Program-made: the position numbers and the translations under genes
The notes under the pieces: model-generated
The model's database searches: none
The model's input: the letters and a program-made list of their open reading frames with translations, nothing else
Told to the model about the DNA's origin: nothing
Origin: CAZDUS01 sp964508705
GTDB lineage: Bacteria > Verrucomicrobiota > Kiritimatiellia > CAIKKV01 > CAITUY01
Assembly (NCBI GenBank): GCA_964508705.1
Contig: CAZDUS010000043.1
Location: forward strand, 1-17,234
Direction: 5' to 3'
DNA length: 17,234 bases
Shown: piece by piece, positions 9,118 through 15,753 of the stretch
How the letters are laid out: the number at the start of each line of letters is the position of its first letter
How positions within the stretch are numbered: the stretch's first letter is position 1

Positions 9118-9734
9118 CGTCCATCCCACCGGCTAAAGTTTTTGAAAAGCGACAACCCGATCCTCCCTGATTTCTCAGGGTGGAACTGAGTTGCCACCAG
9201 ATTACCCCGCCCGATCACGGACGCAAACTCAACTCCGGCATAGTCCGTCACCCCCACGACATCAGAGCAGTTTTCCGGGTCTGGGTAGTAGCTGTGTACA
9301 AAATAAAATTCACTCCCGTTTTCAATCCCCTCAAAAATCGGGTGCTGCCGCAGCAACTGAACAGCATTCCATCCAATCTGCGGCACCTTATCCTCCCAGC
9401 TCGTCGGCTGAAATAGCTTCACCCGCCCAGGCACCAATCCAACCGTGGATACCCCACCATCTTCCTCCGAGTAACCAAGGATAATCTGGGTCCCAAGGCA
9501 AATCCCAAGAAAGGGTGTCCCGCGCCGTACCACCTCCCGTAAGGTATCGGCCAACTTCAAGGATTCCAAATTCCTCATCGCCGCGCCAGCCGCCCCCACT
9601 CCGGGAAAAACCACTCTATCCGCCGCCAGAATATCGGCAAACCGATCCGTCACCCGCGCTTCGATGCCCAAAACATCAAACGCCAGTTTCACACTGGTTA
9701 AATTTCCGGCCTTATAGTCAACAATTGCTATCAC
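9111..9734 (-). CDS. hisH: Imidazole glycerol phosphate synthase, glutamine amidotransferase subunit HisH
   Basis: HisH hydrolyses glutamine and passes ammonia to HisF. The 207-aa protein is a class I (triad) amidotransferase. It has the opening strand MIAIVDYKAGNL, the nucleophile elbow GICLGTQ with C79, and the His-Glu pair in FHPEKS (H185, E187). The PGVG oxyanion-side loop lies near 44-47 and IGWN near 120-123, both typical of HisH. The start is a GTG at 9734, chosen because the canonical IAIVDY strand begins directly after it; I see no strong SD. The next gene, hisF, overlaps its last seven bases, so the two subunits are made together. Upstream is a divergent intergenic space of 79 bases shared with the ankyrin-MORN gene. 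Confidence 0.96.
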   Translation of the reverse strand: MIAIVDYKAGNLTSVKLAFDVLGIEARVTDRFADILAADRVVFPGVGAAGAAMRNLESLKLADTLREVVRRGTPFLGICLGTQIILGYSEEDGGVSTVGLVPGRVKLFQPTSWEDKVPQIGWNAVQLLRQHPIFEGIENGSEFYFVHSYYPDPENCSDVVGVTDYAGVEFASVIGRGNLVATQFHPEKSGRIGLSLFKNFSRWDGRC

Positions 9735-9813
9735 GGGCGCATAGTCTTATGATAGACCACGTTCTTGTCGAGCAAGACTTTTAGGAAAAAATATTTCATA
9801 TCGAGAGCATATT
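9735..9813. promoter_or_regulatory. Divergent control region between hisH and the ANK-MORN gene
   Basis: The 79 bases between the two divergently transcribed genes must carry both promoters. On the minus strand TATCAT (a possible -10) lies 16 bases from CTTGCT (a weak -35). The plus side has an AT-rich stretch before the ANK-MORN start. A small inverted repeat, TCTTG-TCGAG-CAAGA, sits in the centre and could be a regulator site. None of these elements is strong. Confidence 0.35.
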
Positions 9814-11040
9814 ATGAACCGCACCTCCTATTGCTTCGTCGTCCTGATCACCTTAGTCCTCGGAACGCAAGTCGTCCGGGCCAACCTCATCCATGATGCC
9901 GTCAGCCGTAATGACGCACGCCAGGTCAAGACGCTGACTGCCGGCGCCGCACCCGAATTGGTCAACGCGCTGGATGCCGAGGAAAACACGCCCCTGCAAC
10001 TGGCCGCCGCCCAAGGCTCCACCGAAATCGTCTCTCTCTTGCTCGCCGCCGGGGCCCGCGTCAACCAAACCTCTCCCAGTGGTCTCACCGCCTTGCACTA
10101 TGCGGTGAACAAGAATCAGGCGGTCATGGTGAAGTTTCTCCTGGCCCAGGGAGCCGACGTCAACGCCGTCACGACCAAGGGCTCCTCCCCGCTCCATTGG
10201 GCAGCCTATAACGCCAATACGACGATTGCCAAGCTACTGATCAAGGGTGGCGCCGAAGTCAACATCAAGGCAGTCAATGGCTTCACCCCTCTCCACTGGG
10301 CCGCCTACACCGACACCCCCGACATGGTTAAACTGTTGCTGGACTATGATGCCGATCAGGAAACCAAAGACGTCAACGGCATGACCCCACTGACCATCGC
10401 CACCGAGCGTAAATCCGAAAAAGCCATAAAACTACTCACTCCGAAAAAAAACGGCAGCGTAAACAAGACCTCAGAGCGCAACCCTCCTGAGTCTCCTGCT
10501 ACATCCGCCCCCACAACTCCCACCCCCATGCCCCCTCCCGAAAAAGTAATTGTCGATACAGATGAAGGTCAATATTCAGGCGAACCCGTTTACGAAACCA
10601 CCCGCTATACCGGAGTGCTCACCTACACTGATGGGCGAATCTATTCCGGACAGTGGCTCGCCGCCGCCAAGGACGGGCAAGGCACCATGACCTACACCAA
10701 TGGCGACTCCTATGCTGGCGAGTGGGCCAAGAACCACCGGGAAGGAAAAGGCGTCTACCGCTACGCCAATGGCGACACCTACTCTGGGGAATGGCGCGCC
10801 GGGACCATGCACGGAAAAGGCGCATATCAATTCGCCTCCGGCGGCAAACTGGATGGCACCTGGAATATGGGCTCTCTCAAGGAAGGTAAAGGACTGTACA
10901 CGACAGCCAACGGTGATAAATATGATGGCCAGTGGGCAAACGATCGCCCGAATGGGCAAGGCACCTATACCGCCGCCGATGGCACCAAACTAACGGGCGC
11001 CTGGAAAAACAGTCGCTTTATCCCGCCACCCGCAAAATAA
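9814..11040 (+). CDS. Secreted ankyrin-repeat plus MORN-repeat protein
   Basis: This 408-aa protein is the only convincing plus-strand gene. Residues 1-23 look like a Sec signal peptide with cleavage after VRA. About six ankyrin units fill 24-210, recognisable by TPLQLAAAQGSTEIVSLLLAAGA, LTALHYA, SPLHWAA, FTPLHWAA and TPLTIA; units are 33 residues long. A Pro/Ser/Thr-rich linker (~220-243) follows. Residues ~265-397 hold six MORN units, for example GQGTMTYTNGDSYAGEW, GKGVYRYANGDTYSGEW and GKGLYTTANGDKYDGQW. Ankyrin repeats bind proteins, while MORN repeats are linked to membrane or protein binding, so the product is most simply an exported binding scaffold with no visible enzyme domain. The ligand is unknown. 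The start has only a weak GAGAG upstream. Downstream is a repeat cluster and then a gene on the opposite strand. Confidence 0.92.
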   Translation: MNRTSYCFVVLITLVLGTQVVRANLIHDAVSRNDARQVKTLTAGAAPELVNALDAEENTPLQLAAAQGSTEIVSLLLAAGARVNQTSPSGLTALHYAVNKNQAVMVKFLLAQGADVNAVTTKGSSPLHWAAYNANTTIAKLLIKGGAEVNIKAVNGFTPLHWAAYTDTPDMVKLLLDYDADQETKDVNGMTPLTIATERKSEKAIKLLTPKKNGSVNKTSERNPPESPATSAPTTPTPMPPPEKVIVDTDEGQYSGEPVYETTRYTGVLTYTDGRIYSGQWLAAAKDGQGTMTYTNGDSYAGEWAKNHREGKGVYRYANGDTYSGEWRAGTMHGKGAYQFASGGKLDGTWNMGSLKEGKGLYTTANGDKYDGQWANDRPNGQGTYTAADGTKLTGAWKNSRFIPPPAK

Positions 11041-11054
11041 CCCTCCAAAAATTC

Positions 11055-11157
11055 AGTAGCCCTATCCCCACAGGCGCCGCTTTCCCTCATTTGTGTAGTA
11101 GCCGCTGTCCCCACAGGCGCCCTTCTCCCCTGCAGGCCGGCCAAGACACCAGCTACT
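11055..11157. repeat. Repeat cluster: two direct copies and one inverted end
   Basis: Two near-identical 24/25-base units starting AGTAGCC and ending CCCCACAGGCGCC lie at 11055-11078 and 11097-11121. An inverted partner ending in GCTACT closes at 11157: AGTAGC-N4-GTC at 11097 faces GAC-N4-GCTACT at 11145-11157. The closing end abuts the stop codon of the next gene (11158-11160). The cluster fills the space between two convergent genes and may act as a bidirectional transcript end, but there is no clear U tract. Confidence 0.65.
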
Positions 11158-11628
11158 TCACTCTACCCCCCGCTCCACTTCCAACACAGCCGCCAACTCC
11201 GCAGGCTCGACACGGAATGGCGTGCCGCGTCCCTCATAAAATCCGTGCGCCGCAATCAAATGGATGTTCAGGTCCGTATAAGCAACCTCTCGCCCGGTCT
11301 TCAAGTTACGCACCGTCACATTGGTCTTCGGGTATAAACCCCGTTCACCAAACGGACAGGGCATCCTTCCGCGAACAGAATCCACCCTGACCTCAAAATG
11401 CGGCGCAATCGAAATGAACTCGCCCAATCCCTCCGCGCCCGCATCCCGAAGCACCCGCATCCGCGCCGCCACTGCGGCGTGAGTCAAATCCATCCGCTTG
11501 ATCGCCTCGTTATCCTCGTCGATCAGCCGCGCCAGATCACGCGGATCAGTCCCCAGAAATCCAGGCAGACTCAATTTTCCCGGCCGCATCTCCTCCCGGG
11601 CTTTTTTCATTTGAGGTGTCTCTTTCAT
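11158..11628 (-). CDS. Conserved-looking protein of unknown function downstream of nqrF
   Basis: I do not recognise a named family for this 156-aa protein. It has no signal peptide or membrane segment and appears cytosolic. Residues 1-20 are charged; a helical part (~28-66) includes DPRDLARLIDEDNEAIKR; then comes a compact alpha/beta part with GEFISIAPHFEVRVDSVRG, the motif RMPCPFGERGLY (C91), KTNVTVRNLKTG and DLNIHLIAAHGFYEGRG (H123, H128). The spaced Cys and His residues could bind a metal, but this is a guess. It follows nqrF directly. A GTG at 11637 overlaps the nqrF stop as GTGA, while the ATG at 11628 used here has GGTGAG just upstream. Either way it should be co-translated with nqrF, which suggests a role tied to the Nqr complex or its redox chemistry. 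Confidence 0.85.
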   Translation of the reverse strand: MKETPQMKKAREEMRPGKLSLPGFLGTDPRDLARLIDEDNEAIKRMDLTHAAVAARMRVLRDAGAEGLGEFISIAPHFEVRVDSVRGRMPCPFGERGLYPKTNVTVRNLKTGREVAYTDLNIHLIAAHGFYEGRGTPFRVEPAELAAVLEVERGVE

Positions 11629-11633
11629 GTTGC

Positions 11634-12737
11634 TCACCCAAAATTATCGTAATATATCCGCTCCACCGGCAAACCCTTCTTCCGTAACACGAACAAGCTG
11701 GCGTCAATCAGCCCTGGACTCCCACACAAATACGCTTCCGCATGCTCAACCGACGTCACATGTCGATCCACCACCTCTGTCACCCGCCCCTGCTCGCCCG
11801 CCCACTCGTCCCCGTCCTCAGGCGCCGACAAGGCTGGTATAAAAGTAAAATTCGGAAGTTTCTTCTCCAGCTCGCGCATTTCGTCCACGAGGAACAGGTC
11901 ACGGGCTGTCCGTGCGCCAAAAAAGTATCGGATCCTCCTCGTCGAACCTTGTTCAGCCAACTTCAACAAGATGGACTTCATAGGCGCCATCCCCGACCCA
12001 CCCGCAACACAAATCATCTCGCGGTCAGACTCGTTCAGGTAGAAATCACCATAAGGCCCGTTAATCACCAGCTCGTCCCCGGTCTTCAAATACTTATGCA
12101 CATAGGTCGTGCAAATCCCGTTAGGAACAAGTCGTATTTCCAATTCAACCCGATCCTTCGCCGACGGACTCGACGCCACGGAATACGCCCGATACACCGG
12201 CTCGTCCGTCAATTCATAAGGTGGCACTTCAATCTGCACAAACTGCCCGGCCTTGAACTCCAGCGCCTCCCCCTTGGGCAACTGCAACGTCACTTCCTTG
12301 ATGTCATACGTCAAATCACGAAGACCAGCCACCTTCGCCTTGAACTGGCGGACCTTGAACAGCTCCGGCGGAATCTCAATCCGCATCAGCTTCTTGACCT
12401 TCACCTGGCAAGAAAGCCGCACCCGGTCCTTCCGCTCCTGCGCGTTAAGCCAGGGCAGTTCCGTCGCCAAAGCCTCGCCCGCCCCATCCAGCACCTTAAC
12501 CTTGCACATCCCGCACGAGCCACGCCCGCCGCAGGCCGATGGAATGAATATCTGCTGTTCCTTAAGCGTCGTTAATAACGGCCTCCCACCCTCAACCGTA
12601 ATCTCCTTCTCGCCATTGATGACAATTTTAACCTGCCCGTAATTGGCAATGGTGGCGTCGCAAACAAGAATCACGATGGTCATCACCAGCACCATCGCGC
12701 ACATCACGCCAACTCCGATTAAAAACGCCGTGGTCAT
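11634..12737 (-). CDS. nqrF: Na+-translocating NADH:quinone reductase subunit F (2Fe-2S, FAD)
   Basis: NqrF is the electron entry subunit: it oxidises NADH at FAD and passes electrons through a 2Fe-2S cluster. The 367-aa protein has one N-terminal membrane helix (~4-26). A plant-type ferredoxin domain follows, with C69, C75, C78 and C110 in IPSACGGRGSCGMCKV and LSCQV, nearly the same positions as in Vibrio NqrF. The FAD-binding domain has RAYSVASSP (183-191) and GPYGDFYL. The NAD domain has VAGGSGMAPMKS (244-255), the FFGART stretch and YLCGSPG, and the protein ends in YYDNFG, typical for the family. I start at ATG 12737, seven bases after the nqrE stop; an upstream in-frame extension overlaps nqrE and would put charged residues before the membrane helix. 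It is slightly shorter than Vibrio NqrF (~408 aa). Confidence 0.97.
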   Translation of the reverse strand: MTTAFLIGVGVMCAMVLVMTIVILVCDATIANYGQVKIVINGEKEITVEGGRPLLTTLKEQQIFIPSACGGRGSCGMCKVKVLDGAGEALATELPWLNAQERKDRVRLSCQVKVKKLMRIEIPPELFKVRQFKAKVAGLRDLTYDIKEVTLQLPKGEALEFKAGQFVQIEVPPYELTDEPVYRAYSVASSPSAKDRVELEIRLVPNGICTTYVHKYLKTGDELVINGPYGDFYLNESDREMICVAGGSGMAPMKSILLKLAEQGSTRRIRYFFGARTARDLFLVDEMRELEKKLPNFTFIPALSAPEDGDEWAGEQGRVTEVVDRHVTSVEHAEAYLCGSPGLIDASLFVLRKKGLPVERIYYDNFG

Positions 12738-12744
12738 CGTCTGT

Positions 12745-13341
12745 TTAATTCGATCCGCCCATGCCCGAAAATCCCATGAAGGCCAGCGCCATGATCCCCG
12801 CCACAACCAGCGCGATCCCCGGCCCTTCCAACCCTTTCGGCAACTTGCTCTGGTTTAATTTCTCCTGACGGATTCCCGCCATCGCCAAAATGGCCAACGC
12901 CCACCCCAGGCCGCTCCCAAAGCCATACACAAACGATTCCGCCAACGTGTACTTCCTGATGATCATAAACAACGCCGCCCCAAGAATTGCGCAGTTGACC
13001 GTGATTAACGGCAGGAATATCCCGAGGTTCGAATAAAGCGTCTCGGAAAGCCGCTCCACAATCATCTCGATCACCTGCACAAACGCCGCAATAACGACAA
13101 TAAAGGTGATGAATTGCAAATACCCAAGATCAAGCGGCACCAACACCCAGGCGTTGATCATCCAATTCAGCGGACAGGTGCACGCCATCACAAAAACCAC
13201 AGCCGTCCCCAACCCGAGCGACGTCTTGATCTCTTTCGAAACCGCAAGGAAGGAACACATCCCGAGGTAGTTCGTCAGCAGAATGTTGCTGGTGAACACC
13301 GCCGATAGCAATACGGACAATAACGCCACCGTCTCGTTCAT
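12745..13341 (-). CDS. nqrE: Na+-translocating NADH:quinone reductase subunit E
   Basis: The 198-aa integral membrane protein has about six hydrophobic segments and the inverted-topology pattern of the NqrE/RnfA family. The two Cys-bearing half-helices are LGMCSFLAVSK (C29) and PLITVNCAILG (C117). With the equivalent cysteines of NqrD they are expected to hold the intramembrane iron centre that relays electrons across the membrane. Wording around the motifs (LQFITFIVVIAAFVQVIEM, IFLPLITVNC, ESFVYGFGSGLGWALAI) fits NqrE rather than RnfA. The ATG overlaps the nqrD stop as ATGA, and AGAGGG lies just upstream, so the two paired subunits are translationally coupled. The C-terminus ends in a Gly/Ser tail. 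Confidence 0.96.
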   Translation of the reverse strand: MNETVALLSVLLSAVFTSNILLTNYLGMCSFLAVSKEIKTSLGLGTAVVFVMACTCPLNWMINAWVLVPLDLGYLQFITFIVVIAAFVQVIEMIVERLSETLYSNLGIFLPLITVNCAILGAALFMIIRKYTLAESFVYGFGSGLGWALAILAMAGIRQEKLNQSKLPKGLEGPGIALVVAGIMALAFMGFSGMGGSN

Positions 13342-13952
13342 GGCTTGGCCCTCTTATCGACTTCCGGCTTCATGACTTTCGCCCGGACCACCCAGATGAA
13401 CAGCGCCAACACAAAAAACGCGCCGGGCGCCATGACCATGATGGACCAGTTCGTCCACCACGAGCCGAGAATCCTTACACCCCAGATCGTGCCGGAGCCC
13501 ATCAACTCCCTCAGCACGGAAATTATAATCAGCACATAGGAATAACCCACACCGGCCGCCGCTCCATCAACAAAAGACAAAACAGGTTTGTTCGTCAGGG
13601 CAAACGCCTCGGCCCTTCCCATGACAATGCAGTTGGTGATAATCAGTCCGACATACGGCCCCAATTGCCGCGATATTTCCGGCTGATAGGCCCGCAGGAT
13701 GATGTCCACCACAATCACATACCCCGCGATGATCATGACTTCCACCATCATGCGTGTCCGCGCTGGAATCCAGCGTCTTAATAGCGATACCGTCCAGCTC
13801 GACAGCGCGGTGGTGAATATCAGGCCAATGCACATCACAACCGTGTTCTTGACCACATTGGTCACCGCCAGCGTCGAGCAGATCCCCAAAATCTGCACAA
13901 ACACGGGATTATCAACCCCGAGGTTTTTCAAAAACACCTTTTTCGCTGTCAC
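13338..13952 (-). CDS. nqrD: Na+-translocating NADH:quinone reductase subunit D
   Basis: This 204-aa membrane subunit pairs with NqrE. The family hallmarks are ILGICSTLAVT with C25 and VGLIITNCIVMGRAEAFAL with C108, the two cysteines expected to bind the shared iron centre, and later VGYSYVLIIISVLRELMGSG. Roughly six hydrophobic helices can be counted. The start is a GTG at 13952 supported by AAAGGA eight bases upstream. Its stop overlaps the nqrE start by four bases. Unlike the rest of the cluster, it is separated from nqrC by 130 bases holding a palindromic repeat, so it may depend on readthrough across that element or on a promoter of its own. Confidence 0.96.
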   Translation of the reverse strand: MTAKKVFLKNLGVDNPVFVQILGICSTLAVTNVVKNTVVMCIGLIFTTALSSWTVSLLRRWIPARTRMMVEVMIIAGYVIVVDIILRAYQPEISRQLGPYVGLIITNCIVMGRAEAFALTNKPVLSFVDGAAAGVGYSYVLIIISVLRELMGSGTIWGVRILGSWWTNWSIMVMAPGAFFVLALFIWVVRAKVMKPEVDKRAKP

Positions 13953-13982
13953 GTCCGATTTCCTTTTGACACTTCTTTTCCT

Positions 13983-14056
13983 GTCATGCTGAGCTCAGTC
14001 GAAGCATCTCTACATCCATCACAACGCCAAGATCCCTCGACTCCGCTCGGGATGAC
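13983..14056. repeat. Dispersed inverted-repeat element between nqrC and nqrD
   Basis: Two 26-base arms (13983-14008 and 14031-14056) are inverted copies of each other at 20 of 26 positions: the left begins GTCATGCTGAGC and the right, read inversely, begins GTCATCCCGAGC, with AGTCGA shared. About 22 bases lie between them. I recognise this GTCAT-C/T-GAGC ... AGTCGA palindrome as a type common between genes in many environmental bacterial genomes, probably a non-autonomous mobile repeat. It encodes no protein. Confidence 0.85.
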
Positions 14057-14082
14057 CCACTCCACTCTCTGACCTCTGCTGT

Positions 14083-14739
14083 CTATGGTCTGATTTGTGT
14101 CGGCGTATCGCGCCGACACAAATCATTCACCAAATCACGCACTCCCTTGGATGTAATTGTCGCCCCGGTAATGGCGTCAAATTCATTCTCTTTGTCCGGG
14201 GCCCCCTCCGGCACCAGACTCAGGGGTCCCCGCTTCCCCTTGAATTGGTCCCTGAACCAAGCCTCCTCAATTCTGGCTCCCAACCCCGGAGTCTCGCAAT
14301 GCTCCAGGAATTCAATACCCGTAAGCCTCTCGCCAACAGCGTCAAACCCCACCACAGCGCGTATCACCCCCCACAACCCAACTCCCGTGCCCTGCAACAC
14401 TAATCCCATAACCGCACCATCTTCGGCCAAAACTTCATATCGACCAGTCCCCGCCACCGTCCGTACGCGGGCAACATACAAACGCTCCACCGCCGCCGCC
14501 TCGCGGGGCATTTGCAACCCGGCCGCCTTCAGCACCGCACGCTTGAGGAACAAGGTCTCATTCGCCTTGATCCTGTCAGCCGTCAATAGATAGGCGCCCG
14601 ACACCGCCGCCACAACCACCGCCGTGACCGCCAGCGTAATCGCCAGCGTCTTGGCTTGTTCGCGCGTCTTGCGGGGAAATATCACGGCTGTCTTGCCGCA
14701 ATCGCACCCTTCTTCGTCACTGCACGTTTTGCATCCCAT
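14083..14739 (-). CDS. nqrC: Na+-translocating NADH:quinone reductase subunit C (FMN-binding)
   Basis: NqrC/RnfG subunits carry FMN covalently on a threonine and lie mostly outside the cytoplasm. This 218-aa protein has one membrane helix (~31-52), then the FMN-binding domain with GTGVGLWGVIRAVVGFD (~117-133), HCETPGLGARI (~147-157) and FDAITGATITSKGV (~187-200); the flavinylated residue should be T196. GVGLWG is NqrC-like, while the length is nearer RnfG (Vibrio NqrC ~257 aa). The start is uncertain. ATG 14739 lies 58 bases inside nqrB and adds a Cys-rich stretch (C3, C6, C12, C14). A GTG at 14685 would overlap the nqrB stop as GTGA and remove it. Neither has a strong SD. Flavinylation requires an ApbE enzyme, not present in the window. 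Confidence 0.93.
   Translation of the reverse strand: MGCKTCSDEEGCDCGKTAVIFPRKTREQAKTLAITLAVTAVVVAAVSGAYLLTADRIKANETLFLKRAVLKAAGLQMPREAAAVERLYVARVRTVAGTGRYEVLAEDGAVMGLVLQGTGVGLWGVIRAVVGFDAVGERLTGIEFLEHCETPGLGARIEEAWFRDQFKGKRGPLSLVPEGAPDKENEFDAITGATITSKGVRDLVNDLCRRDTPTQIRP
14091..14125 (-). other. Perfect 15-bp hairpin inside the nqrC 3' end
   Basis: Bases 14091-14105 and 14111-14125 are perfect inverted copies with a 5-base loop. On the minus strand the arms are TGATTTGTGTCGGCG and CGCCGACACAAATCA. The hairpin lies within the last codons of nqrC (those encoding NDLCRRDTPTQI), ending a few bases before the stop codon. No U tract follows, so it is not a normal intrinsic terminator. In mRNA it could slow ribosomes, protect the nqrBC 3' end after processing, or mark the edge of an inserted repeat. 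Confidence 0.75.
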
Positions 14740-15662
14740 TGTTTTAACCCGTAGTCCATGATGGGCGTGAACATGTTAGCCAATAAGATGGCGAACATAG
14801 TTCCCGCCGGCCACACTGAATACACTCCAATCAACGACGACATCGCCCCGATAAACGCCCCGTACACCCAACGACCTACCGCATGCTTCGAAGCAGTCAC
14901 CGGTTCCGTCGCAAAAAAGAACACGCCAAACAAAAAGCTTCCCGCCAACATCGCGTGCAAGGGCTCCGCCGCCTTCGACACACCCGCCAGGAATAACGCC
15001 CCCTGAACACCATAGAAACCAAGCACCGCCGACAACGCAATGCGCCAGTTGGCTGTCTTTCGCCATAACAGATATAACCCTCCTGCTATCGCCAGCATCG
15101 AACTGGTTCCGCCTATCGTTCCGGATGTCGCGCCAATGAACAGTTGTTTTAGGGAAATCGTGCCCCCGGCTTTCAGCAATATCCCCGGCGTCGCCTGCGT
15201 GATGGCGTCGGAAGCATAAGCCGCCATGCCGCCAACCATCCCCGCCACCGGCTCGCTCCAATGCGCGGTCATTAACCCGCCAAAACTCACATAAAGAAAG
15301 GCCCGCCCCACCAGTGCGGGATTGAAGATATTCCGGCCAAACCCGCCAAACATCATCTTGGCAAACGCCACGGAAAACACCGCTCCAACCACCACCATCC
15401 ACATCGGGAGCGCTGGCGGAAGCGACATCACCAACAACGTCCCCGTCACAAACACCGCAGCCGTCACCTGCTGCCCTGTTTTCCGGACAAAGGCATATTC
15501 CGTCAGGAACGCCGCCAGATTCCCAACCACCAGCATCACCACCACGCGCCAGCCATAAAAATATACGCCCGCCAACACCAACGGAAGCGCGGCATAAATC
15601 ACCTGATTCATGGGCGCCTGTTGCTTAATCAACGGCACATTCTTTGTAGATACTTCTTTCAT
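14682..15662 (-). CDS. nqrB: Na+-translocating NADH:quinone reductase subunit B (NqrB/RnfD family)
   Basis: This 326-aa multi-pass membrane protein is the NqrB/RnfD subunit, which carries covalent FMN and forms a large part of the ion channel. Visible signatures are LPLVLAGVYFYGWRV (~26-40), FGGFGRNIFNPALVGRAFLY (~105-124), SDAITQATPG (151-160, where T158 is the likely FMN-linked threonine), LFIGATSGTIGGTSSM (~174-189), FFATEPVTAS and PAGTMFAILLANMFTPIMDY near the end. About nine or ten hydrophobic segments can be counted. It is shorter than typical NqrB (~410 aa) and closer to RnfD. I start at ATG 15662; the frame extends ~39 codons upstream but that part is not hydrophobic, is Cys-rich and lacks an SD. 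Its last 58 bases are shared with the longer form of nqrC. No nqrA or rnfC lies upstream. Confidence 0.93.
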   Translation of the reverse strand: MKEVSTKNVPLIKQQAPMNQVIYAALPLVLAGVYFYGWRVVVMLVVGNLAAFLTEYAFVRKTGQQVTAAVFVTGTLLVMSLPPALPMWMVVVGAVFSVAFAKMMFGGFGRNIFNPALVGRAFLYVSFGGLMTAHWSEPVAGMVGGMAAYASDAITQATPGILLKAGGTISLKQLFIGATSGTIGGTSSMLAIAGGLYLLWRKTANWRIALSAVLGFYGVQGALFLAGVSKAAEPLHAMLAGSFLFGVFFFATEPVTASKHAVGRWVYGAFIGAMSSLIGVYSVWPAGTMFAILLANMFTPIMDYGLKQWDAKRAVTKKGAIAARQP

Positions 15663-15723
15663 GGAATAACAATGGCGACATTCTGCCAGCCGAAGCCCAT
15701 TTCGTCCAGCGGGAGAAACAATT

Positions 15724-15753
15724 GGTTCCCTGTCGGCTTGCCCGGCAGGAACC
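15724..15753 (-). other. Hairpin between the 79-aa gene and nqrB
   Basis: GGTTCCCTGTCGG (15724-15736) pairs with CCGGCAGGAACC (15742-15753) across a 5-base loop, with one bulge and one wobble. In the minus direction it follows the 79-aa gene stop by 40 bases and is followed by the moderately U-rich AATTGTTTCTCC. It could be a weak terminator for the regulator operon or an attenuator before nqrB. The rest of the 131-base gap shows a possible extended -10 (TGGCAGAAT, ending near 15682) just before nqrB. Confidence 0.4.

Noticed and set aside
8266..9189. A 307-codon plus-strand frame opposite hisF
   Set aside because: It is antisense to hisF, whose catalytic residues are all in place. The product is Pro/Arg/His-rich with no family likeness.
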